A stretch of 64,000 nt of DNA from Firmicutes bacterium ADurb.Bin146 (GTDB lineage: Bacteria > Bacillota > Clostridia > DUPQ01), in the NCBI GenBank assembly GCA_002070475.1, contig MWDI01000022.1, positions 1 to 64,000 on the forward strand, in the 5' to 3' direction. Every line of letters starts with the position of its first letter. Position 1 is the first letter of the stretch. Positions 55,120 through 64,000 of this stretch are shown here, piece by piece. The position numbers and the translations under genes were made by a program. Under the pieces are notes generated by a model, which ran no database searches, was not told the origin of the DNA, and saw nothing but the letters and a program-made list of their open reading frames with translations.

Positions 55120-56175
55120 ATGATTACGAATGAAATTAAAAAGAAATACAATGCTTTTTGGGATAGGACATCGTATGAAAGATGCACTCTATTCATATCC
55201 CAAAGAACAAAAAGAAATTCGATAATGGAAGGTGCTTCAGTAACCGAAAAGTGGACTGATCTTAAGAGACGCACTCAAGCTGCAAAAGAATCATTTACTA
55301 ATATAAAGTACTATGCAGAAGGATTCCCGACAGTATTCACCAATTTCGGACCAGGGAATATGGCTGCTTGTATTGGTGGTGATTATGTGCTTGCGGAATC
55401 AACTATATGGTTTGACCGTAATCCTATTATTAAAGACTGGTCACAAATACCTGATTTGAAATTATATGAAGAAAGCAAAATGTGGAAACTAACTAGGGAT
55501 TTAACAGAAATGCTATGTAAAAATTCGCAAGGTAATTATTACACTTCAATGGCCGATATTGGAGGTTCTTTGGATGTTGTCGCTTCATTAAGAGGTTCTG
55601 AAGAACTTTTGTACGATATAATTGATTATCCTGATGAAATAAAAAAAGTACATAATAAAGTTGAGGAATTATGGAAAATAACATACAACAAATTATATAA
55701 CCTTATTTCTTCATATCAGGAGGGTATGACAAGCTGGATGCCTATTTGGTGCCAAAAAAGATATTATCCTCTACAGTGTGATTTCTGTGCGATGATATCT
55801 CCAGACATGTTTAGAGAGTTTGTCAAACCTAATCTAATTGCGCAGACAGAATGGCTTGAACATTCCGTTTATCATCTTGACGGGCCTACTGCGGTCTGTC
55901 ATCTTGATCATCTTCTTGACATTCCATCTCTTGATGCTATACAGTGGAGTCCTGGAGATGGCAGGAAACCTATATATGATGAGTCATATTTTGATATGTA
56001 TAATAAGATAGCAAAAAGTGGTAAAGGACTTGTACTTTTTTCTATACCTCTATCCAAACTAGAAAATGTTCTTAAAAATATTTCGACTAAAGGTTTGTAT
56101 ATTAATATGGGTGTTGAAAACGAGAAAGAGGCTGAAGAAGCTATAAAGATAGCAAATAGTTATGGAGTTAAGTAG
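55120..56175 (+). CDS. URO-D superfamily protein (not haem HemE)
   Basis: 351 residues. The fold pattern matches the uroporphyrinogen decarboxylase/methyltransferase superfamily: ADIGGSLDVVASLRGSEELLYDIIDYPDE, then YHLDGPTAVCHLDHLLDIP and AIQWSPGDG. HemE substrate residues are not visible and no haem genes are nearby. The zinc-binding His-Cys-Cys set of corrinoid methyltransferases such as MtaA is not complete either. Members of this type occur in sugar catabolic clusters, where their reaction is not established. It is preceded by AGGAG. Confidence 0.75.
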   Translation: MITNEIKKKYNAFWDRTSYERCTLFISQRTKRNSIMEGASVTEKWTDLKRRTQAAKESFTNIKYYAEGFPTVFTNFGPGNMAACIGGDYVLAESTIWFDRNPIIKDWSQIPDLKLYEESKMWKLTRDLTEMLCKNSQGNYYTSMADIGGSLDVVASLRGSEELLYDIIDYPDEIKKVHNKVEELWKITYNKLYNLISSYQEGMTSWMPIWCQKRYYPLQCDFCAMISPDMFREFVKPNLIAQTEWLEHSVYHLDGPTAVCHLDHLLDIPSLDAIQWSPGDGRKPIYDESYFDMYNKIAKSGKGLVLFSIPLSKLENVLKNISTKGLYINMGVENEKEAEEAIKIANSYGVK

Positions 56176-56201
56176 TAATATGTGTATAGGAGGAAAAAGA
56201 A

Positions 56202-57020
56202 ATGAGTTTTAAAATCGGTGTAATCACGGATTCATTCAGATGCCCGCTTGAAAAAGCAATTGAAAAAGCAGCCTTTTTAGGCGCAGATGGAGTTCAAATT
56301 TATGCAACTGGCAGAGAACTTTCACATGATACTCCAGATGATTTAATAAAGAAAATAATGCGTCAATTAAATGATACTCATCTGGAATTATCTGCACTGT
56401 GCGGTGATATTGGAGCATTTGACGATGAAATTGTAAATATTGAAAGAATAAAAAGATCCAAAAAAATTGTAGATCTTGCTGTAAAAATGGGTACTAATGT
56501 AGTTACGACCCATATAGGAACAGTACCCGAGGATAAGAATGATAAGAAATATATCACGATACATAAAGCATGCCTAGAGTTAGGTAAATATGCTGACTCT
56601 CATAATGTTAAGTTTGCAATAGAGACAGGTCCAGAAAAAGCTCATGTATTAAGGATGTTATTAGATGATTTGGACTGTACCGGTATAGCAGTTAACTTTG
56701 ATCCTGCAAATCTTACAATGTGCGTTGATGATGATGCGAGAGCTGCAGTAGCGATACTTGCTCCGTATATTGTACATACACATGCTAAGGATGGCATTAT
56801 GCTAAGCAAATATGCTTTGGATCCGAGGTATGCTGAAATTGCTAAACAAAGAAAATGGCTTGAGCTTCCATTAGGAGAAGGTGATGTAGGTTTTCCAACT
56901 TATCTTGAAGCATTAAGGAAATCGGGTTATAAAGGCTTTCTGACAATTGAACGTGAGGTTGGTGAAGATCCTGCTAAAGACATAGCAAATGCCGTATCAT
57001 TCTTAAGGAAATTAATATAG
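56202..57020 (+). CDS. Sugar phosphate isomerase/epimerase-like TIM barrel
   Basis: 272 residues of the xylose isomerase-like/AP endonuclease 2 fold. Typical strands with metal ligands: TTHIGTVPE, FAIETGPE, VNFDPANL, VHTHAKDG and LTIEREVGEDP. The pattern Glu-Asp-His-Glu is that of divalent-metal sugar epimerases and isomerases such as IolE/IolI or tagatose epimerases. The substrate is unknown. It has an AGGAGG site and lies next to a second member of the same fold. Confidence 0.87.
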   Translation: MSFKIGVITDSFRCPLEKAIEKAAFLGADGVQIYATGRELSHDTPDDLIKKIMRQLNDTHLELSALCGDIGAFDDEIVNIERIKRSKKIVDLAVKMGTNVVTTHIGTVPEDKNDKKYITIHKACLELGKYADSHNVKFAIETGPEKAHVLRMLLDDLDCTGIAVNFDPANLTMCVDDDARAAVAILAPYIVHTHAKDGIMLSKYALDPRYAEIAKQRKWLELPLGEGDVGFPTYLEALRKSGYKGFLTIEREVGEDPAKDIANAVSFLRKLI

Positions 57021-57029
57021 GAGGAGTAA

Positions 57030-57899
57030 ATGAAAATCGGTATAAGTTCTTATTCATATGAAAAACTTGCAAGAAAAGGATTAATGGATTCTTTTAGCAT
57101 TATTAAAAAGACGAAGGAATTTGGTTTTGATGCGATAGAATTCTCTGGAATTCCTGGAGACACTTACCAAAAAAGATATGAGCTTGCTAAAGAGATAAAA
57201 AAAGCATGTGATGACATAAATCTATTAATCGCAAATTACTCAACAGGTGCAGACCTGATTAAAGGTTCTGACTGGAATCTGCAGAACGAAACAGACAGGA
57301 TCAAAAAAGAAATTGATATTGCTGCAGTTCTTGGAGTAACAAAAATGAGGCATGATGCATCGTTTGGTTTTGGAGCAGAAGATCCAAAAGCACGTCCTTT
57401 AGAATGTTATCTTGATAAGCTTGCAAAGGGATGCAAGATACTGACTGAGTACGCAAAGAGCGCGAATATACGTACAATGGTGGAGAATCACGGAAAGTAC
57501 TGCCAGCATAGCCAGGATGTTTTAAGCATATATAAAGCAGTAGATGACGATAATTTCGGTATTCTGATTGATATTGGAAATTTTAAATGTGTTGATCAGG
57601 ATCCTGTTGAAGGTATAGCTGATCTTGCACCATATGCATTCCATGTGCATGCAAAAGATTTTCATCAAAAATCTGGAAACTGCATGAACCCTGGATGGGG
57701 ATGGTTTTTAACTAAGCATGGTAATTATTTGAGAGGATCAATAATAGGGCATGGGGATGTCCCGTTACATCAGTGTATAAATGTTCTAAAAGCATATGGA
57801 TATAACGATGTGCTTTCAATTGAATTTGAAGGAATTGAAGATGTTTTTTCAGCTATAGAAAGCGGTTACTCTAACTTGAAGAGATTAGTAGATATGTAA
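57030..57899 (+). CDS. Second sugar phosphate isomerase/epimerase-like TIM barrel
   Basis: 289 residues, same fold as its neighbour but clearly different in sequence. Ligand-bearing strands: RTMVENHGKYCQ, LIDIGNFKCVD, FHVHAKDFHQK and LSIEFEGIEDV. Two different isomerases or epimerases side by side, with dehydrogenases and aldolase nearby, suggest stepwise conversion of an unusual sugar to a central intermediate; this is inference. It has an AGGAGG site. The stop overlaps the next start by 1 nt. Confidence 0.87.
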   Translation: MKIGISSYSYEKLARKGLMDSFSIIKKTKEFGFDAIEFSGIPGDTYQKRYELAKEIKKACDDINLLIANYSTGADLIKGSDWNLQNETDRIKKEIDIAAVLGVTKMRHDASFGFGAEDPKARPLECYLDKLAKGCKILTEYAKSANIRTMVENHGKYCQHSQDVLSIYKAVDDDNFGILIDIGNFKCVDQDPVEGIADLAPYAFHVHAKDFHQKSGNCMNPGWGWFLTKHGNYLRGSIIGHGDVPLHQCINVLKAYGYNDVLSIEFEGIEDVFSAIESGYSNLKRLVDM

Positions 57900-58183
57900 T
57901 GGAAGAGAAGAAAAACAAAAAAATATTAATATGGCTTATTCTAGGATCGGCTGTTCTTGGTATTATATTCAGCATACTGTACTTGGGATTTGAAATTTTC
58001 ATACCAGCAGCAAGTGCTGTGTGTCTTTGTCTGATGTTTCTCTTTATTATACTTGCTGCGAAAAAATATATGGAATTATTTAGTAAAAGACAGATGATGG
58101 TAATTAAAATCATCGCATGGATTGGGATGATTTCAGGTTTGCTTGCAGCTATTATACAGTTGGTATTATTTTTCAAATTCTAA
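57899..58183 (+). CDS. Small three-segment membrane protein, unknown
   Basis: 94 residues with three hydrophobic segments (about 9-29, 31-51 and 68-92) and charged ends. I recognise no family. The start overlaps the preceding stop by 1 nt and has no separate ribosome site beyond weak purines, so it is coupled to the isomerase operon. It ends about 50 bp before the glycogen promoter. Confidence 0.6.
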   Translation: MEEKKNKKILIWLILGSAVLGIIFSILYLGFEIFIPAASAVCLCLMFLFIILAAKKYMELFSKRQMMVIKIIAWIGMISGLLAAIIQLVLFFKF

Positions 58184-58235
58184 TTGAGTTCTTATGTTTT
58201 ATGAAGGGATATGTATGTATTATTCCTTCTTTTTG

Positions 58236-58244
58236 TGTTAAAAT
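58236..58244 (+). promoter_or_regulatory. Extended -10 promoter of the glycogen operon
   Basis: TGT-TAAAAT at 58236-58244, 16 bp before the glgB ATG. There is only a weak -35 candidate (TGTATT at 58216-58221). The leader is about 10 bases and contains AGAGG. Confidence 0.55.
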
Positions 58245-58260
58245 ATCAATAGAGGTTAGC

Positions 58261-60129
58261 ATGAAAATTATTTCCGGCTTTGACATGCATTTGTTCCATG
58301 AAGGGACGCAATGCCAAGCATACAGGATGTTCGGAGCACACCTTAGGGATAATGGGTGTGAATTTTCAGTGTTTGCACCTAATGCCGCTTTCGTATCTGT
58401 TGTAGGTGATTTTAATAACTGGGATGTATTCGCGCATAATATGAATCAATCAGGTGATGGGATTTTTAGCATATTTATTCCTGATGCAAAAGAATGGGAC
58501 AGATATAAATTCAGAATACTTACAAAGGATAATGAGGAATTGTTTAAAGCGGATCCTTATGCATTTTATGCTGAACATATGCCAAATACAGCTTCAAAAA
58601 TCGCAATGATTGATGATTATATATGGTATGACAATGATTGGATTGAGAAACGTAATAATACTCCCTTATATGATAAACCAATCAATATATACGAAATGCA
58701 TTTAGGTTCATGGAAAAGACATGACGATAACACCTATTATATGTACGAAGAGTATGTAAATGAATTAATACCATATATAAAATATATGGGTTATACCCAT
58801 ATAGAACTTATGCCTGTCATGGAATATCCTTTTGATATGTCTTGGGGGTATCAGTGTTTGGGATATTTTGCAGCAAACAGCCGATACGGTTCTCCAAAGC
58901 AGCTTAAATACCTGATTGACTGCTGTCATCAGAATAATATTGGGGTAATACTTGACTGGGTACCAGCTCATTTTCCAAAAGATTCATACGGCCTAGCGAA
59001 CTTTGACGGAACTAGCCTGTATGAATATTCCGATCCTAGAAAAGCACATCATGAGGAATGGGGGACATTGATTTTTGATTATGGAAAAAATGAAGTGTGC
59101 AGTTTTCTTTTATCTTCAGCATATTTTTGGTTGAAAGAATATCATGCAGATGGCTTAAGAGTGGATGCTGTATCTTCCATGTTATATCTTGATTATGGTA
59201 GAAGGGCAGGTGAATGGACTCCAAACGAAAAAGGAGGAAGAGAAAACCTTGAAGCTGTGAAGTTTTTAAGATCCTTATCTTTAAATCTTTTTAGGGATTT
59301 TCCGAATATAATTCTTGCAGCAGAAGAATCTACAGCATGGCCAAATGTGACAGCAAGGGTATGTGATGGAGGATTAGGGTTTAACTTCAAATGGAATATG
59401 GGATGGATGAATGACACTTTATCATATATTTCAAAAGACCCGCTTTTTAGAAAGTATGACCACCATAAGCTTACCTTTTCCATGGTGTACGCTTTTTCTG
59501 AAAATTATATACTTCCTCTATCTCATGATGAAGTTGTACATGGTAAGAAATCGCTTTTAGAGAAAATGCCAGGATCATACAATGAAAAGTTTTCTAATTT
59601 GAAGATATATTATGCATATTACATGTCTCACCCTGGTAAAAAACTTATGTTTATGGGCGGTGAATTTGCTCAGTTCATAGAATGGAGATATCAATCAGGA
59701 CTAGACTGGATGCTGCTTGATTATGAGTCACACAAAAAATTGAGAATATTTGTGAAAGATTTGAATATGTTTTACAGGAAGCATAAAGCGTTTTATGAAC
59801 AAGAAAGAGACTGGACAGGATTCAAATGGATTAATGCAGATGCTGATTCAGACAGCGTTCTTTCTTATATTAGAAGAGATAAAGCAGGGAAGAATGATAT
59901 ACTTGTAATTATTAATTTTACGCCTGTAGATCGTAATGGATATCGTATAGGTGTCCCGTATAAGGGTAAGTATAAGATACTTATGAATTCATCTGATGAA
60001 GATTATTCTGTTTATGGAAAACCCATTAAAAAAGAATTAATATCTCAGGATATACCATGGGACGGATTAAAAGCGAGTATATGTGTAGACTTAAAGGGAT
60101 TAACTGCTTTGTATATAAAAAAAGACTAG
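58261..60129 (+). CDS. glgB: 1,4-alpha-glucan branching enzyme
   Basis: 622 residues from ATG58261 (AGAGG site); the frame is open 144 nt further upstream, but that part would overlap the previous gene and is hydrophobic. An N-terminal CBM48 domain ([20 protein letters not shown]) is followed by the GH13 barrel with the catalytic triad D302 (GLRVDAV), E355 (LAAEEST) and D423 ([12 protein letters not shown]). It adds alpha-1,6 branches to glycogen and is first in the glg operon, 8 nt before glgC. Confidence 0.96.
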   Translation: MKIISGFDMHLFHEGTQCQAYRMFGAHLRDNGCEFSVFAPNAAFVSVVGDFNNWDVFAHNMNQSGDGIFSIFIPDAKEWDRYKFRILTKDNEELFKADPYAFYAEHMPNTASKIAMIDDYIWYDNDWIEKRNNTPLYDKPINIYEMHLGSWKRHDDNTYYMYEEYVNELIPYIKYMGYTHIELMPVMEYPFDMSWGYQCLGYFAANSRYGSPKQLKYLIDCCHQNNIGVILDWVPAHFPKDSYGLANFDGTSLYEYSDPRKAHHEEWGTLIFDYGKNEVCSFLLSSAYFWLKEYHADGLRVDAVSSMLYLDYGRRAGEWTPNEKGGRENLEAVKFLRSLSLNLFRDFPNIILAAEESTAWPNVTARVCDGGLGFNFKWNMGWMNDTLSYISKDPLFRKYDHHKLTFSMVYAFSENYILPLSHDEVVHGKKSLLEKMPGSYNEKFSNLKIYYAYYMSHPGKKLMFMGGEFAQFIEWRYQSGLDWMLLDYESHKKLRIFVKDLNMFYRKHKAFYEQERDWTGFKWINADADSDSVLSYIRRDKAGKNDILVIINFTPVDRNGYRIGVPYKGKYKILMNSSDEDYSVYGKPIKKELISQDIPWDGLKASICVDLKGLTALYIKKD

Positions 60130-60137
60130 GAGGATAT

Positions 60138-61340
60138 ATGCAAAATAAAGAATGTATAGCATTGATTCTGGCAGGAGGACAAGGAAGCCGTTTAGGGGTA
60201 CTTACAAAAAAAGTTGCAAAACCAGCTGTGAATTTTGGTGGAAAATATAGGATAATTGATTTTCCACTAAGCAATTGCACTAATTCCAATATTGATACAG
60301 TTGGCGTGCTGACACAATATCAGCCTTTGGAATTAAATTCATATATTGGAAGCGGACAACCGTGGGATTTGGATAGAAGCTTCGGAGGAGTATATCTTCT
60401 TCCTCCTTATATGAAATCTGAAACAGGAATCTGGTATAAGGGAACAGCAAATGCCATTTATCAGAATATGAACTTTATACAGATGTTCAATCCTAGGAAT
60501 GTATTGATTCTTTCAGGAGACCATATTTATAAAATGAATTACACAAAAATGCTAGATTTCCATATACGGAACAATGCGGATGCTACTATTTCCTGTATAA
60601 AGGTTCCATGGGATCAGGCGGACCGTTTTGGTATAATGGAAACGGATAAATCCATGAGAATAAGTAATTTTTATGAGAAACCAAAAAATCCTGTTAGCAA
60701 TATGGCTTCCATGGGTGTCTATATTTTTAAGTGGGAAGTCTTAAAAAACTATCTTATCAAAGATGAAGCGGATAATAGCTCTTCAAATGATTTTGGGAAA
60801 AATGTTATACCATCAATGCTTAATGAAGGACAGAGAATGTTCGCATATAAGTTTAATGGGTATTGGAAGGATGTCGGTACCATTTACAGCCTTTGGGAAG
60901 CGAATATGGAACTGCTACACAAAAGGCCTGCCATGAATCTATTTGATAAGGGTTGGAGGATTTACTCAAAGAATGCTATCCAGCCTCCTCACTACACTGC
61001 TTCGGGAGCAGTTATAAAGGACAGCATGATAACAGAAGGAAGCGTAATATACGGTAAAGTTAAAAACAGTATAATTTCCAGTGGAGTGAAAATTGGGAAA
61101 AATTCTATAGTAGAAGACTCAGTGCTGTTTCCATCTGTTGTTGTTGAGGAAAACTGCATAATAAAAAAAGCCATTATTGGTGAACGGTCTGTAATAATGG
61201 AAAACAGTAAAATTGGCGTTTTAGATGCTATTGATGGGCAAACCCCTTCAAAAATGTGTTCAGACGGTATTGTGCTTATTGGATCTGATCTGATTGTGGA
61301 ACCCGGATCAAATATTGCAAAAAATGTTATGGTGGAGTAG
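60138..61340 (+). CDS. glgC: Glucose-1-phosphate adenylyltransferase, catalytic subunit
   Basis: 400 residues from ATG60138 behind AGGAGGATAT; the frame is open upstream inside glgB. It makes ADP-glucose. The nucleotidyltransferase motif [21 protein letters not shown] is intact, as are [21 protein letters not shown] and the FYEKP motif. The left-handed beta-helix C-terminus follows (about 300-400). In Firmicutes GlgC usually works with the non-catalytic GlgD, which follows 8 nt later. Confidence 0.97.
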   Translation: MQNKECIALILAGGQGSRLGVLTKKVAKPAVNFGGKYRIIDFPLSNCTNSNIDTVGVLTQYQPLELNSYIGSGQPWDLDRSFGGVYLLPPYMKSETGIWYKGTANAIYQNMNFIQMFNPRNVLILSGDHIYKMNYTKMLDFHIRNNADATISCIKVPWDQADRFGIMETDKSMRISNFYEKPKNPVSNMASMGVYIFKWEVLKNYLIKDEADNSSSNDFGKNVIPSMLNEGQRMFAYKFNGYWKDVGTIYSLWEANMELLHKRPAMNLFDKGWRIYSKNAIQPPHYTASGAVIKDSMITEGSVIYGKVKNSIISSGVKIGKNSIVEDSVLFPSVVVEENCIIKKAIIGERSVIMENSKIGVLDAIDGQTPSKMCSDGIVLIGSDLIVEPGSNIAKNVMVE

Positions 61341-61348
61341 GTGAATAT

Positions 61349-62473
61349 ATGAAAGAAGCATTAGGAATAATATTTGGAGAAGGTTCAGATGCAGGATTAA
61401 GCTCATTGACAGCTAAAAGATCGTTGGCTGCTGTTCCTATAGCATCAAGATACAGGATAATAGATTTTATATTATCATCAATGGTTAATTCCGGAATAAC
61501 CAATGTCGGAATAATTACACAGAGAAATTACAAATCCCTAATGGATCATTTGGGAACAGGTAAAGAATGGGATTTGAATAGAAAGATTGGAGGTCTTCTT
61601 CTAATACCTCCATATTCATCTAGAGAGACTATGAGTAATGAAAACGGAGATCTTTCAGATCTTGCAGGAGCTTTGGATTTTCTTGAGAAATCTCCTCAAA
61701 AATACGTTGTATTATCCAAAAGTCATTTAATCTGTAATCTGAACTTCGATGATGCTTTTGAAAAGCATATTCACTCTAACGCAATTGTAACCATTTTTTA
61801 CCAGAACCTGGAGCCAAAAGGCGAGATTAGCGGATTAAAAAACAGATTTTTCATAAAGACCGACCAAGAAGACAGAATAACACAGGTAAAAGCATATTCA
61901 TCAACAAATGAAAGTAATAAAATTTCATTGGATATCTATATTATAAATAAGGAATTCCTTATATATCTGATACGCGATGGGCTTGCTACATCAGAAAAGG
62001 GTAGTTTAAGCGAAATATTTTCCAGAAGAATTGACCATATAAGGATGATTGGGTATGCTACGAAGGATTTTGTAGCGAGGATTGATTCCATAAAAACTTA
62101 TTATCAAGCTAACATGATGATTTTGGAAAAGGAGATAAGGGAGAAGCTCTTCTTTAAACCAGGTCTTATATATACAAAAGTAAAAGATGAAGCTCCTTCG
62201 AAATATATGGATTCAGCTGTTGTTAAAAATTCTCTAATTGCAGATGGATGCGTGATAAACGGGTGCGTTGAAAATAGCATAATATTCAGGGGAGTAAAGA
62301 TCGAAAAAGGTGCAAAAATATCCGATTCGATTATTATGCAGAATTCCGAAGTACAGGAAAATGCGATACTTGAGCATGTTATATTGGATAAAGAGGTTAT
62401 AATAAGACAGGATATCCGCCTGACAGGACAGGAATCCTATCTCATTCTTATTAATAAAGGAGCGATAGTGTGA
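61349..62473 (+). CDS. glgD: GlgD, regulatory partner of glucose-1-phosphate adenylyltransferase
   Basis: 374 residues, related to GlgC but with the catalytic loop lost: the start is LGIIFGEGSDAGLSSLTAKRSLAAVP, in which the GGxGxRL motif is absent. Conserved RYRIIDFILSSMVNSG and GTGKEWDLNRKIGGL remain. The C-terminal beta-helix repeats are visible (SLIADGCVINGCVENSIIF). GlgD raises activity of GlgC in a mixed tetramer. The stop overlaps the glgA start. Confidence 0.95.
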   Translation: MKEALGIIFGEGSDAGLSSLTAKRSLAAVPIASRYRIIDFILSSMVNSGITNVGIITQRNYKSLMDHLGTGKEWDLNRKIGGLLLIPPYSSRETMSNENGDLSDLAGALDFLEKSPQKYVVLSKSHLICNLNFDDAFEKHIHSNAIVTIFYQNLEPKGEISGLKNRFFIKTDQEDRITQVKAYSSTNESNKISLDIYIINKEFLIYLIRDGLATSEKGSLSEIFSRRIDHIRMIGYATKDFVARIDSIKTYYQANMMILEKEIREKLFFKPGLIYTKVKDEAPSKYMDSAVVKNSLIADGCVINGCVENSIIFRGVKIEKGAKISDSIIMQNSEVQENAILEHVILDKEVIIRQDIRLTGQESYLILINKGAIV

Positions 62474-63918
62474 TGAAGATTCTATATGTATCAACAGAAG
62501 GCACTCCTTTTGCAAAAGCTGGCGGTCTTGCCGATGTGATAGGAGCATTACCATATGCTGTTGCGCAAAAGGGACATGATACTGCAATAATGATGCCATA
62601 TTATAAGAGTATCAGGGATAAGTGGAAATATGAAGCTAAATTTCTTACAAGCACAATTGTGACTGTTGGCTGGCGAAAACAGTATGCAGGAATATTCTAT
62701 ATCATTCATAAAGGAATAACTGTTTATTTCATAGACAATGAATTCTATTTCGGTTCAGATAAAATCTACAGTTATGGTGATTATGAAGCTGAGAGAACTG
62801 CTTTTTTTAATAGAGCGGTCCTTGAGTCCATAAGGCTTCTTAATGTCACTTTTGATATCCTTCATCTTAATGACTGGCAGACAGCAATGATTGCGTTGCT
62901 TTTAAAAGAACAGTATATAGGGAAGAAGGAGTACGAAGGTTTTTATGATGATATAAAAACTGTATTTACAATACATAACCTTAAATACCAGGGTATATTT
63001 GAACCATCAGTTCTCACTGACCTTTTCAGCCTTTCAATGGACTATATGTCCCTAGATAAACTGGAGTTCTTTGGAAGAGTAAACTTTATGAAAGCAGGAT
63101 TAGTATATTCCGACAAGATAACGACTGTCAGCAACACATACAAAGAGGAAATAAGAAACCCATTTTTTGGGGAAAATCTTGATGGGGTAATAAATACGAG
63201 AATTATCGATCTGTACGGTATTGTAAATGGCCTTGATGCACAAGAATATGATCCGAAAACTGATAAAAACATATATTCAAATTATGGCATACGTGATCTT
63301 GAGAAAAAAAAGGAAAACAAGAAAAGCCTTCAAAAACAACTGGATCTGGATATTAATGATAACGCTCCTATAGTAGCTATGGTAACAAGATTGGTATCAC
63401 AAAAAGGTTTAGATCTTGTAAGAAGAGTGTTTGATGATTTGATGTCGTTTAATATACAGTTTATAGTTCTAGGTACAGGTGAAGAGCAATATGAAAGCTT
63501 TTTTGAAGATGCTCATACAAGGTATTATGGTAAAGTTGCTTCACTGATAAGGTTTGATGAACAAATGGCAAGAAGGATATATGCTGGAGCAGATATGTTT
63601 CTGATGCCTTCTCTTTCTGAACCATGTGGAATCAGCCAGCTGATAGCAATGAGGTATGGAACTATTCCTATAGTTAGGGCAGTCGGGGGACTACGCGACA
63701 CTGTCACGCAGTATGATCCACAAAAAGAAACAGGAAATGGGTATTTGTTCCAAAATTACAACGCTCATGAAATGGCTCATACAGTTTTTCTTGCATGTCA
63801 GACTTATAAAGATCAGGAAAAATGGCTTAAACTTGTTAAAAGAGCGATGAAAACGGACTTTTCATGGGAAAATGCTGCTATACAATATATTGATGTATAT
63901 GAAAGGACTATAAAGTAA
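62470..63918 (+). CDS. glgA: Glycogen synthase (ADP-glucose type)
   Basis: 482 residues, GT5 family. The N-terminal KAGGLADVIGALPYA motif binds ADP-glucose, and the C-terminal PSLSEPCGISQLIAMRYGTI and VGGLRDTV form the GT-B active site. It extends alpha-1,4-glucan chains. The start is GTG62470 or the adjacent ATG62473, both served by AAAGGAG. It overlaps glgD by 4 nt, completing a glgBCDA operon. No phosphorylase (glgP) is in the window. Confidence 0.97.
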   Translation: MMKILYVSTEGTPFAKAGGLADVIGALPYAVAQKGHDTAIMMPYYKSIRDKWKYEAKFLTSTIVTVGWRKQYAGIFYIIHKGITVYFIDNEFYFGSDKIYSYGDYEAERTAFFNRAVLESIRLLNVTFDILHLNDWQTAMIALLLKEQYIGKKEYEGFYDDIKTVFTIHNLKYQGIFEPSVLTDLFSLSMDYMSLDKLEFFGRVNFMKAGLVYSDKITTVSNTYKEEIRNPFFGENLDGVINTRIIDLYGIVNGLDAQEYDPKTDKNIYSNYGIRDLEKKKENKKSLQKQLDLDINDNAPIVAMVTRLVSQKGLDLVRRVFDDLMSFNIQFIVLGTGEEQYESFFEDAHTRYYGKVASLIRFDEQMARRIYAGADMFLMPSLSEPCGISQLIAMRYGTIPIVRAVGGLRDTVTQYDPQKETGNGYLFQNYNAHEMAHTVFLACQTYKDQEKWLKLVKRAMKTDFSWENAAIQYIDVYERTIK

Positions 63919-63920
63919 TT

Positions 63921-64000
63921 ATGAAATTTGGTATTTATTATGCATTCTGGGAAAAGCAGTGGGGCGCAGATTATACCAGATATATTCAAAAAGCTGCTTT
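63921..64000 (+). CDS. Partial: D-psicose/D-tagatose 3-epimerase-like protein
   Basis: Only 26 complete codons are present, cut by the window end. The N-terminus MKFGIYYAFWEKQWGADYTR, followed by YIQKAAF, closely matches the start of D-psicose (allulose) 3-epimerases known from Clostridium, which isomerise D-fructose-type ketoses at C3. It begins 2 nt after glgA, with no separate ribosome site, so it is probably co-translated with the glycogen operon. The name should be treated as provisional because the metal-binding region is not visible. Confidence 0.65.
   Translation, partial: MKFGIYYAFWEKQWGADYTRYIQKAA

Noticed and set aside
55120-56175. Annotation as HemE (haem biosynthesis)
   Set aside because: There are no HemE active-site motifs, no haem genes nearby, and it sits in a sugar operon.

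Overview
The window reads as a chromosomal segment of a low-GC Gram-positive anaerobe, most likely in class Clostridia. The basis is AT-rich DNA with strong AGGAGG-type ribosome binding sites, a V-type ATPase operon, a SAM-I riboswitch before metK, a T-box leader before alaS, a glgB-glgC-glgD-glgA operon and a SpoIID-type protein. I cannot name a genus. Nearly all of the window is coding, in tightly packed operons mostly on the + strand.

Layout. 1-350: the diverged right end of an IS30-like element, then tRNA-Trp and the ATPase promoter. 352-8812: nine-gene V-type ATPase (order H/F-I-K-E-C-G-A-B-D in NtpX naming) whose K subunit carries the sodium ligands known from Enterococcus hirae. 8799-11112: an ABC exporter coupled to it. 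11209-15399: SpoIID-like protein, queA, tgt, yajC and a terminator. 15429-17412: a convergent pair, a membrane acyltransferase-like protein and a C40 peptidase. 17508-24821: rplI, dnaB, tilS, hpt, ftsH, with a complete IS30-family element inserted exactly at the hpt stop codon and flanked by a 13-bp duplication. 24844-26139: SAM-I riboswitch and metK. 26220-26792: ComFC-like phosphoribosyltransferase.

26800-32714 holds a compact Tad/Flp-type secretion or pilus locus. Its first gene fuses a pseudokinase to a degenerate TadZ/MinD-like domain. TadA, TadB and TadC homologues follow, then a 63-residue Flp-like pilin, two small TadE-like proteins and a CpaB/SAF protein. No prepilin peptidase or secretin is present. 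This is the most likely undescribed system in the window. 32775-37201: purine nucleoside phosphorylase, S-adenosylhomocysteine hydrolase, a glycosidase-like protein and a lipoprotein. With metK, the first two make a local SAM-recycling set.

37211-43704: T-box leader, alaS and a HIT protein; rpsU and a DUF1189-like membrane protein on the - strand; then uvrB. 43788-57899 is a catabolic region without a transporter of its own: two Gfo/Idh/MocA dehydrogenases and a GH38 alpha-mannosidase; a HAD phosphatase and a MATE pump on the - strand; then a glycosidase-like TIM barrel, a two-domain class II aldolase, a J-like membrane protein, a URO-D-family protein and two sugar-phosphate isomerase/epimerase-like proteins. 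57899-63918: a small membrane protein and the glycogen operon. The window ends inside a gene that starts like a D-psicose/D-tagatose 3-epimerase.

A recurring regulatory theme is promoters whose -10 box lies 6 or 7 bp before an ATG with no Shine-Dalgarno sequence (uvrB, the ComFC-like gene, the C40 peptidase, the MATE pump), which predicts leaderless mRNAs.
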